A DNA stretch of 64,000 bases. Origin: Akkermansia biwaensis (GTDB taxonomy: Bacteria; Verrucomicrobiota; Verrucomicrobiia; Verrucomicrobiales; Akkermansiaceae). Shown piece by piece: positions 1 to 6,473 of the stretch. The notes under the pieces are model-generated. The model did not search any database. It had not been told where the DNA came from and saw only the letters and a program-made list of their open reading frames with translations. The position numbers and the translations under genes are program-made. Position 1 is the stretch's first letter. Each line of letters starts with the position of its first letter. The stretch is from assembly GCF_026072915.1 (NCBI RefSeq), contig NZ_AP025943.1, forward strand, positions 1,798,001 through 1,862,000, written 5' to 3'.

Positions 1-57
1 GGGAGATTATGGCTTCATTTTCTGCGGGATGAGCGAATGAGCGCGAAATGCCGTGTT

Positions 58-1119
58 TTACTGGTCCCGTGCAGTTTTTTTCTGTGCCGACTGCCATTTT
101 TTGATGGCTTCCGCAATTTCCCGATACCCGTTTTTCATGTGGAAGTCATAGGCCGTCTGGCCGTCTTCGTTGCGGAGGGAGGGGTTGGCGCCGTTGTTCA
201 TGAGGCAGAGGGCTATTTCCGGGGAATTGCAGGCCATCAGCGGCGTCAGGCCGTCCACATCCAGTTGGTTGGGGTCCGCTCCTGCCTTGATGAGGAGTTC
301 AATGAGCGGAATCACTCGCTCCGGCGGTTCTTCTCTGGTGCAGAGCAAGTGGAGGGGCGATTGTTTGCTGACAAAAAAACGTTCGTTTACATCGCAGCCT
401 GCCTCGATCAACCGTTTGAGAATAGCCGTGGAAAGGCTGGAGAATCCTGTTCCGCGCGCATGGGCGTTCAGTCTGCGCTTGAGATCCGGGTTGCCGGCGT
501 CCAGCAGGGCCAGCGCGATTTTTTCCTGTTCCGGGTCAGAGTTGTTGAGGACGGCGGCCCACATGAAGGGGGTAATGCCTCCCGTCCCCGGCAGATCGGG
601 GTCCGCCCCGTGGCTGAGCAGGGCTTGTACCACGGGGAGCCTGTCCGCTGCCGCCGAGTCCTGGTAAATGCCCGCCGAACATGCCCAGATGAGGGGCGTG
701 TCTCCAGGGTCCTTTATGCCGTCATGCAGGAAAACGGTTTGGGCGTTGACGGGGGCTCCCGCTTCTATCATCCGGACAGCCAGCTTGTTCAGGCCCATGG
801 CGATGCAGAGGTGCAGGGGCGTGTTGCGGCCCGGAGTCTGAAGAAGGAGCCTGCCCGTTTCCCGGAATTGCTCCATCATTTGGTAGCATTGCAGGATGGA
901 GTTGAATTCCTCCTGCATTTTACCGGGGGACATGATATCCAGAGGCCAGGAGTCATACAGGAAGCGGAACGTGAGGGGCAGCAGACGTTCGTTCGCCTCC
1001 CTGAGTTCCTGTTTTTCCTCTTCTGTAAGTCGGATCGTTCTCTCCTCCGCGTCTGCCAGCGGAACTGCCATGAGGGCCGCCACGGACGCGAGCAGAACAG
1101 AACCTGCCATCTGTCTCAT
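58..1119 (-). CDS. Secreted ankyrin-repeat protein
   Basis: A protein of 353 residues if read from the Met at 1119. An upstream in-frame Met at 1203 exists, but the downstream start gives a clean signal peptide (basic MRQM start, hydrophobic stretch, then LADAEE), so I prefer it. The body contains about six ankyrin-type repeats with recognisable TPLHL/TPLIWA openings and GADP or GAPVNA turns. Ankyrin arrays bind proteins; no catalytic domain is visible, so the partner is unknown. With the signal peptide it should act in the periplasm or outside the cell. It lies about 100 bp downstream of hemL on the same strand and may be co-transcribed. The fold is secure, the role unknown. Confidence 0.8.
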   Translation of the reverse strand: MRQMAGSVLLASVAALMAVPLADAEERTIRLTEEEKQELREANERLLPLTFRFLYDSWPLDIMSPGKMQEEFNSILQCYQMMEQFRETGRLLLQTPGRNTPLHLCIAMGLNKLAVRMIEAGAPVNAQTVFLHDGIKDPGDTPLIWACSAGIYQDSAAADRLPVVQALLSHGADPDLPGTGGITPFMWAAVLNNSDPEQEKIALALLDAGNPDLKRRLNAHARGTGFSSLSTAILKRLIEAGCDVNERFFVSKQSPLHLLCTREEPPERVIPLIELLIKAGADPNQLDVDGLTPLMACNSPEIALCLMNNGANPSLRNEDGQTAYDFHMKNGYREIAEAIKKWQSAQKKTARDQ

Positions 1120-1221
1120 GCCATTCTTATAAGGGAAGGGGCACCATCTGTCACTCCAATTCGTGGACTGCGGCCGCCGGAGGTCGGCGTATTCCACGGG
1201 CAATGAAACGGTTGTGACGCG

Positions 1222-2502
1222 TTAGCCGAGCCTGGAGAGGCTGGCATGCACGGCTTCCACCGTGCGGTCAATGTCTTCTTCCGTATGGGCCAGGGAGATG
1301 AATCCCGTTTCATAGGGGGAAGGGGCAAAGTAAACACCCTGTTCCAGCATGTTCCAGAAGAAGGGTTTGAAGAGGGCCTTGGAGGCTTTCTGGGCTGTGT
1401 CCAGGTCATAGACTTCCTCTTCCGTGAAGAAGAGGCAGAACATGGAGCCTGCGCGGTGGAAGGTGTAGTTCCTGCCGTGTTTCCGGATGGCTTCCCGGAT
1501 GCCTGCCTCCAGCCGTGCCCCCAGTTGCTCCAGGCGGTCATAGGCGTTTCCTTCCAGCAGTTCCCGGAGCTGCGCCAGTCCCGCCGCCATGGCCACGGGG
1601 TTTCCGGAGAGGGTCCCAGCCTGGTACACGGAGCCCAGCGGGGAAAGGCAGTCCATGATTTCAGCCCGGCCTCCGAAGGCGCCCACGGGAAGGCCGCCGC
1701 CGATGACCTTGCCCATGCAGGTGAGGTCCGGCGTGATGCCGTGAAGCTGCTGGACGCCGCCGGGGGCGACGCGGAAGCCCGTCATGACTTCGTCAAAGAT
1801 GAGCAGGGAGTCATACTGGCGGGTGATTTTCCTCAGGAAGTGGAGGAAGCCGTTTTGAGGGAAGTAGAGGCCGGCGTTGGCGGGGAAGGGTTCCAGGATG
1901 ACGGCGGCAATGTCCCGGCCATGGAGTTCAAAGGCTTTTTTGACGGCTTCCCGGTCGTTGTACGGTACGGTGATGGTGAGCTGCGTCATTTCCCGGGGAA
2001 CGCCCGCGCTGTCCGGTTCCCCGAAGGTAAGCGCGCCGGAACCCGCCGCGACGAGCAGGGAGTCCACGTGCCCGTGGTAGCAGCCGATGAATTTGATGAT
2101 TTTACGGCGTCCGGTATAGCCGCGGGCCAGCCTGATGGCGGACATGGTGGCTTCCGTGCCGGAGTTGACCATGCGCACTTTTTCCACGGAGGGCACCATG
2201 CGGACAATCATTTCCGCCATGTCCACCTCCGACGGCGCGGGGATTCCATAGCCCAGTCCCCGGTTTACGGCGGCATGTACGGCGTTCAGGACGGGTTCCG
2301 GGGCGTGTCCCAGGATGGCGGGGCCCCACGTGCCGATGTAGTCGATGAGCTGGCGGCCGTCCGCATCCGTGATGTAGGCGCCTTTGGCGGATTGGACGAA
2401 GAAGGGATCGCCGTCCACGTTGCGGAAGGCCCTGACGGGGGAGTTGACGCCGCCCGGTATGACGGCGCGCGCGCGGGAGAAGAGCTGGGCGGATTGATTC
2501 AT
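1222..2502 (-). CDS. hemL: Glutamate-1-semialdehyde 2,1-aminomutase
   Basis: This PLP enzyme of 426 residues converts glutamate-1-semialdehyde to 5-aminolevulinate, the C5 route to heme and other tetrapyrroles. The class-III aminotransferase signature is intact: the FDEVMTGFR metal/PLP segment and the Schiff-base lysine K265 in MGKVIGGGLPVGAFGG. The early VNSGTEATM cofactor-phosphate segment is also present. Length matches the family (about 425-430). It starts only a few bases after a terminator-like hairpin that ends the rpsU transcript, so some of its expression may depend on read-through. No strong Shine-Dalgarno sequence is seen ahead of the ATG. The ankyrin gene follows on the same strand. 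Confidence 0.96.
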   Translation of the reverse strand: MNQSAQLFSRARAVIPGGVNSPVRAFRNVDGDPFFVQSAKGAYITDADGRQLIDYIGTWGPAILGHAPEPVLNAVHAAVNRGLGYGIPAPSEVDMAEMIVRMVPSVEKVRMVNSGTEATMSAIRLARGYTGRRKIIKFIGCYHGHVDSLLVAAGSGALTFGEPDSAGVPREMTQLTITVPYNDREAVKKAFELHGRDIAAVILEPFPANAGLYFPQNGFLHFLRKITRQYDSLLIFDEVMTGFRVAPGGVQQLHGITPDLTCMGKVIGGGLPVGAFGGRAEIMDCLSPLGSVYQAGTLSGNPVAMAAGLAQLRELLEGNAYDRLEQLGARLEAGIREAIRKHGRNYTFHRAGSMFCLFFTEEEVYDLDTAQKASKALFKPFFWNMLEQGVYFAPSPYETGFISLAHTEEDIDRTVEAVHASLSRLG

Positions 2503-2516
2503 GTTGCTGAGGTAAG

Positions 2517-2551
2517 CAAAAAGGGCAAACCTTGGAGAAGGGTTGCCCTTA
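2517..2551 (-). terminator. Terminator-like hairpin between rpsU and hemL
   Basis: Read on the minus strand, arms AAGGGCAA and TTGCCCTT (with adjoining CC/GG pairs) flank a short loop and are followed by a run of five T. It lies after rpsU and only about 15 bases before the hemL start codon. It looks like an intrinsic terminator for rpsU that hemL transcription must escape or start within. Confidence 0.65.
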
Positions 2552-2585
2552 TTGAAAGAGGTTCTATTCCCGAACCAATGGAGAT

Positions 2586-2840
2586 TTAAGCTTCAGGAGC
2601 GGAAACGGGAGCGGCTTCGGCGGTTTCGACGGCGGCTTCTTCGCTCTTGTTGTTGAAGCGCCATTTCACTTTGTTGCGCTTGCTGGCGGAACGGGCCTTG
2701 CGGCGGCGTTCGTCCATCGGGGTTTCAAAGGCACGGCGGCGGCGCATTTCGTCAAGAATGCCTTCGACGTCCAGCTTGGTTTTGAGGCGCTTGAGAGCGC
2801 GATCGATAGGTTCACCTTTTCTTACGGTAACTTCACGCAT
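2586..2840 (-). CDS. rpsU: 30S ribosomal protein S21
   Basis: A small basic protein of 84 residues with the S21 pattern: MREVTVRKGEPIDRALKR at the N-terminus, then an Arg/Lys-rich middle (RRRRAFETP, ERRRKARSASKRNK). S21 binds the small subunit near the anti-Shine-Dalgarno region of 16S rRNA and helps initiation. The C-terminus carries an extra acidic/Ala-rich tail (about 15 residues after the KWRFNNK region), slightly longer than the enterobacterial protein. The gene has its own promoter and an AAAAGGAAAAT ribosome-binding region, and it diverges from the heptose operon. Confidence 0.96.
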   Translation of the reverse strand: MREVTVRKGEPIDRALKRLKTKLDVEGILDEMRRRRAFETPMDERRRKARSASKRNKVKWRFNNKSEEAAVETAEAAPVSAPEA

Positions 2841-2882
2841 GATTTATTTTCCTTTTTCTATTCGTCCGGGAACGGGAGACAA

Positions 2883-2911
2883 TAGGTAGTGCTTTCCCGC
2901 CTGGAGGTCAA
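2883..2911 (-). promoter_or_regulatory. Putative rpsU promoter
   Basis: On the minus strand, TTGACC (-35) and TACCTA (-10) are separated by 17 bp. The predicted start of transcription would leave a leader of roughly 35 nt containing an AGGA-type ribosome-binding site before rpsU. Confidence 0.55.
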
Positions 2912-3031
2912 GATTTTTATCGTGACTGACCCATTTTTTGCGGTCCGGAGGGGGCAGGGAGATGCCGCAGGCAGTCCGGGGAGACGGGGATTTTGCCTTT
3001 TTCCCGGTTTCCCGCCGGTTTTCAACTGTCC

Positions 3032-3060
3032 TTGCCTTATCAGGCGGGGCATGGTAGAAA
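3032..3060 (+). promoter_or_regulatory. Putative promoter of the heptose operon
   Basis: TTGCCT, 17 bp spacer, TAGAAA. The -10 box ends 11 bases before the ATG at 3072, implying a leader of only a few nucleotides. It also argues against the alternative in-frame ATG at 3051, which would lie upstream of the transcript start. Confidence 0.55.
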
Positions 3061-3071
3061 GAAACGTCTCC

Positions 3072-4562
3072 ATGAACCGGCTGCATACATTGATTGATGG
3101 ATTTCCCCAGGTGCGCATTCTCTGCATCGGGGACGTGATGCTGGACAAGTTTCTGTACGGCAGCGTCACCCGGATTTCTCCGGAGGCACCCGTTCCCATC
3201 ATGAGGATGGACAGGGAGACGCGCATGCTGGGCGGCGCGGGGAACGTGGTGTCCAATTTGTGCGCTCTGGGGTGCCGGACCACTTTTGTCAGCGTGGTGG
3301 GAGACGATGCGAATGGACGGCAGGTGAAGGCTTTTCTGGAAGATACGTGCTGCACCCCTGAGTTGGTGGAGTGCCGGGATTACGAGACGACGGTGAAGAT
3401 CCGTTTTGTGGCGGGAAAACATCATTTGCTGAGGGCGGACCAGGAGCAGGAGTTGAAGATGGCGCCGGAACTGGCCGCCAGGTTCCTGGAACGGGTTGAC
3501 GCCTGCCTGCCGGACGCCGATCTGGTGCTTTTGTCCGATTATGGCAAGGGCCTGTTTGACGGGGAAACCGCTCCCGCCGTGATTGCCCGGTGCCGTGCGG
3601 CCGGAAAGCCCGTCATCGTGGATCCCAAGGGAGCGGATTATTCCCGTTACGGCGGGGCTACTTTGGTGAAGCCGAATATGAAGGAGTTCCAGGAGGCCAC
3701 GGGGGTTTGTTTGAATCCCTCCGCTCCGGGGTGGGAGAAGGCTACCCTGGAAGGCGCCGCGAGGTTGTTTGACGAGTTCGGCATTGAGAATTTGCTCGTG
3801 ACTTTGAGCGAGCACGGCATGATTTTCATTCCCTCCTCTAATCCCGCCGATTTTGTGTGCATTCCCACGGAGGCACGCGAGGTGTTTGACGTATCCGGGG
3901 CAGGAGATACCTCCCTGGCCAGCCTGGGAGCGGCCCTGGCGGCGGGTGCCACGGTGCCGGAGGCGCTGGTCGTGTCCAATGTGGCCGCCGGAATAGTGGT
4001 GGGCAAGTTCGGCACGGCAAGCGTGACCGGGGGGGAGTTGAAAGAAGCGCTGGAGGAGAAAGCCCGCAAGGTTTCCTCCTGGCATCACCGGAACAATATC
4101 CTGACGGCGGAAGCCGCTGCGGAACTGGCGGAGCGCTTCCGGAAGGAAAAGAAGGTGGTGGGGTTTACGAACGGTTGTTTTGATCTTCTGCATCTGGGCC
4201 ACCTGCATTCCTTCATGAAGGCGCGCGAGGCCTGCGACGTGCTTTTTGTGGGACTGAATACGGATGCTTCCATCAAACGACTGAAGGGAGAGAACCGGCC
4301 CGTTAATAACGAGGAACTCCGCTCCCTGTTGCTGGCGTCTCTGGATTTCATTGATTACGTGGTTCTTTTCGACGAGGATACCGCGCTTCCGCTGATCGAG
4401 AAGCTACGTCCGGACGTGATTGCCAAGGAGGGGTACCCTCTGGAACGCTGGCCGGAAGGGCAGTATGTGGTGTCCTATGGGGGCAGGGCCGTTGAGTTGC
4501 CCCGGCTGGAGGGTTTTTCCTCCACCGATATTATCAACCGCATGAAGAAGAGACCGGAATGA
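3072..4562 (+). CDS. hldE: Bifunctional heptose-7-phosphate kinase / heptose-1-phosphate adenylyltransferase
   Basis: This 496-residue fusion makes ADP-heptose for the lipopolysaccharide inner core. Residues 1 to about 330 are a PfkB/ribokinase-type kinase (IGDVMLDKF near the start; the GAGD catalytic loop at 276-279, D279 as base). From about 360 to the end is a cytidylyltransferase-fold domain with the FTNGCFDLLHLGH nucleotide-binding motif (HLGH). Together they phosphorylate D-glycero-beta-D-manno-heptose-7-P at C1 and later add AMP. Start chosen at 3072 because the promoter sits just upstream; ATG 3051 and an even longer open frame exist. The stop overlaps gmhA by ATGA, so the genes are translationally coupled. 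Confidence 0.95.
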   Translation: MNRLHTLIDGFPQVRILCIGDVMLDKFLYGSVTRISPEAPVPIMRMDRETRMLGGAGNVVSNLCALGCRTTFVSVVGDDANGRQVKAFLEDTCCTPELVECRDYETTVKIRFVAGKHHLLRADQEQELKMAPELAARFLERVDACLPDADLVLLSDYGKGLFDGETAPAVIARCRAAGKPVIVDPKGADYSRYGGATLVKPNMKEFQEATGVCLNPSAPGWEKATLEGAARLFDEFGIENLLVTLSEHGMIFIPSSNPADFVCIPTEAREVFDVSGAGDTSLASLGAALAAGATVPEALVVSNVAAGIVVGKFGTASVTGGELKEALEEKARKVSSWHHRNNILTAEAAAELAERFRKEKKVVGFTNGCFDLLHLGHLHSFMKAREACDVLFVGLNTDASIKRLKGENRPVNNEELRSLLLASLDFIDYVVLFDEDTALPLIEKLRPDVIAKEGYPLERWPEGQYVVSYGGRAVELPRLEGFSSTDIINRMKKRPE

Positions 4563-5128
4563 GCGATTACATCAGGGAACAGATTTTAGGGATAGCGGAC
4601 AATTTCAGGGCACTGGCCGCTTTGTCCGGGGATATTGAAACGGTGGCGCGCGTCTGCACGGATACCCTTCGGGCCGGGAACAAGATCATGTTCTGCGGCA
4701 ATGGCGGATCCGCCGCGGATTCCCAGCACCTGGCTGCGGAATTGGTGGGGCGCTACAAGTTGAACCGTCCGGCCATGAACGCCCTGGCCCTGACGGTGGA
4801 TACGTCCATTCTGACCGCCGTAGGGAATGATTACGGGTATGATACCGTGTTTGCCCGGCAGCTTGAAGGCGTGGGGCGTGCAGGAGACCTGCTGGTGGGG
4901 CTTTCCACCAGTGGCAACAGCCGGAATATCGTGCTGGCGATGGAGCTGGCGCGGAGCATGGGCATCCGAACCGTAGCCCTTACGGGGCGGGGCGGAGGCG
5001 CCATGAAGGAGCAGGCGGATTTCTGCATTGCCGTTCCTTCCGATGCCACGAATAATATTCAGGAGATGCATATTGCCGTGGGCCATCTGGTCTGCGAGCT
5101 GGTTGAGCAGGAGATGTATGGACGGTAA
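4559..5128 (+). CDS. gmhA: Sedoheptulose-7-phosphate isomerase
   Basis: A SIS-domain protein of 189 residues catalysing the first step of ADP-heptose synthesis, sedoheptulose-7-P to D-glycero-D-manno-heptose-7-P. The phosphosugar-binding signature GNGGSAADSQHLAAEL is intact, as is the second serine/threonine loop STSGNSRN. Length matches bacterial GmhA (about 190). It overlaps hldE by four bases at its start and gmhB by eleven at its end. The operon therefore holds isomerase, kinase/adenylyltransferase and phosphatase together; only the epimerase HldD is not in this window. Confidence 0.95.
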   Translation: MSDYIREQILGIADNFRALAALSGDIETVARVCTDTLRAGNKIMFCGNGGSAADSQHLAAELVGRYKLNRPAMNALALTVDTSILTAVGNDYGYDTVFARQLEGVGRAGDLLVGLSTSGNSRNIVLAMELARSMGIRTVALTGRGGGAMKEQADFCIAVPSDATNNIQEMHIAVGHLVCELVEQEMYGR

Positions 5129-5624
5129 AGCCCTGTTTCTGGACCGGGACGGTGTGGTGAATGTGGACGGGGGGTATGTGCATCGCATTGAGGATTTTCA
5201 ACTGGTGCCGGGAATTCTGGAGCTTTGCCGCCGGGCGAAGGAGAAGGGGTATTTGGTGATCGTGGTGACCAACCAGTCCGGCATAGGCCGCGGCATGTTT
5301 ACGGAAGAGGATTTTTTACGGCTGACGGATTACATGAAGGAGGTGTTCCGCAACGCCGGGGCGGAGATTGCGGACGTGTTCCACTGCCCCAGCGTGGATG
5401 ACGGCCATCCCGACCGGAAGCCGAATCCGGGCCTGTTTTTGAAAGCCTGTACCGCACACGGCCTGGATATGGCATCCTGCGTGTCCGTCGGCGACCGGGA
5501 ACGGGATATTCGGGCAGCCCTTTCCGCCGGCGTGGGACGGAATTTTCTGTTTTCCTCCGGAAATGGGCCGACTTGCGCCACGGCCCGTGTCGGGACTTTA
5601 AACGAAGTGGCGGCGCGGTTGTAG
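5118..5624 (+). CDS. gmhB: D,D-heptose 1,7-bisphosphate phosphatase
   Basis: A HAD-superfamily phosphatase of 168 residues that removes the C7 phosphate from heptose-1,7-bisphosphate between the two HldE reactions. Motif I (FLDRDGVVN) follows the start directly. Motif II (VVTNQSG) and the motif III region (RKPNPGLF) and IV (VGDRERDI) are visible. The ATG at 5118 is favoured because it puts motif I at residue 7, as in the family; an earlier in-frame start at 5028 lies inside gmhA. Unusual: the Cys/His zinc loop of E. coli GmhB is shortened to a CPSVDDGHPD segment with only one cysteine. Confidence 0.93.
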   Translation: MDGKALFLDRDGVVNVDGGYVHRIEDFQLVPGILELCRRAKEKGYLVIVVTNQSGIGRGMFTEEDFLRLTDYMKEVFRNAGAEIADVFHCPSVDDGHPDRKPNPGLFLKACTAHGLDMASCVSVGDRERDIRAALSAGVGRNFLFSSGNGPTCATARVGTLNEVAARL

Positions 5625-5728
5625 GTCAGGAATGGTTCCGCAGGTGAAAGGAGGCAGGGATTTGTTGCTATGTTTTCCCGTATGCCGTTTCCTGATGCGG
5701 CCATGCGGATGTTCTTGTCTTAAAAAAC

Positions 5729-5757
5729 TTTACATGGGAATGAGCGCTTCTTATATC
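5729..5757 (+). promoter_or_regulatory. Putative promoter of the small secreted protein gene
   Basis: TTTACA, 17 bp spacer, TATATC. The -10 box ends nine bases before the ATG at 5767, so the transcript would be leaderless or nearly so. Confidence 0.45.
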
Positions 5758-5766
5758 TCATAGAGT

Positions 5767-6135
5767 ATGAAAACCTTGCTGCCCGTTTTATTTCTTGCGC
5801 TGGTCCCCGGCCTGTGCGCCGTTGCCGAAACCGAAGATCCAGCTATGCCCGCGAAGGTAGGGAAAAAAGAGGCAGCCTCTCGTATTACTTATAAAGGCGG
5901 AGACGGTTCCAGCTTTGAAAAGGCCGTCGTGATCGTTGGCGCAACAAGTTCGATGGATGGTGTCCCTGCCGAAGGGAAATGGCTTAAGAAGAAATACGGG
6001 AGTTATGAAAAGCTCCAGCAGGGGCTTGTCCAGCATGAAGGGAAGTTCTATGATGTGATTACGATCAGGACGAAAAAAGGCAAGGAAGTGGTCGTCTATT
6101 TCGATATTTCCGGATTTTTCCCTGCCAGGGGTTGA
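5767..6135 (+). CDS. Small secreted protein of unknown function
   Basis: A 122-residue protein I do not recognise. It has a clear signal peptide (MKTLLPVLFLALVPGLCAVA) and a short lysine-rich mature domain of about 100 residues. The mature part contains a GGDGSSFEKAVVI segment and ends in a beta-rich stretch (KEVVVYFDISGFFP). There are no cysteines after the signal peptide. It has its own promoter and no obvious operon partner; the heptose operon ends about 140 bp upstream. Cell-envelope or secreted location is inferred from the signal peptide only. Confidence 0.7.
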   Translation: MKTLLPVLFLALVPGLCAVAETEDPAMPAKVGKKEAASRITYKGGDGSSFEKAVVIVGATSSMDGVPAEGKWLKKKYGSYEKLQQGLVQHEGKFYDVITIRTKKGKEVVVYFDISGFFPARG

Positions 6136-6385
6136 AGAAGAACAATTTCTGAGTTCATTTTCAGTATTCCTTTCCGGGGCGTCCGCCTGCCCGGTTCGTT
6201 GCTCTCGAATGTGTTTTCGTTTTTTCCGCTTCGGGAATTGACTCCTTCTGCGGCGCGTATGGCGGTACAGACCGGAGTACGCATGGAGGGGACGGGGGCC
6301 GCAGGAGCGATGCCCGCAGGAATGGGTTCAGTTTTCATGACACAGTCGTTACGATGGGCAGCTTTCCGTACCGGGGCGAAGTAAT
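6136..6385. other. Non-coding stretch before the GH84 gene
   Basis: About 250 bp with no convincing gene. Short open frames exist on both strands but lack family features and ribosome-binding sites. The GH84 promoter begins at its right end. No RNA gene or strong hairpin was seen. Confidence 0.5.
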
Positions 6386-6414
6386 TTGACATGCAGGGGC
6401 CATCCTGCTAGAAG
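6386..6414 (+). promoter_or_regulatory. Putative GH84 promoter
   Basis: Consensus TTGACA, 17 bp spacer, TAGAAG. The predicted transcript start is roughly 50 nt before the chosen ATG at 6474. This also shows that the longer open frame beginning at 6414 overlaps the promoter and is not the real start. Confidence 0.55.
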
Positions 6415-6473
6415 TGAGGCGATTGGTCCGTATTTACGTGGACTTGTCCCGTACAGGCTTTTATTTTACACTT

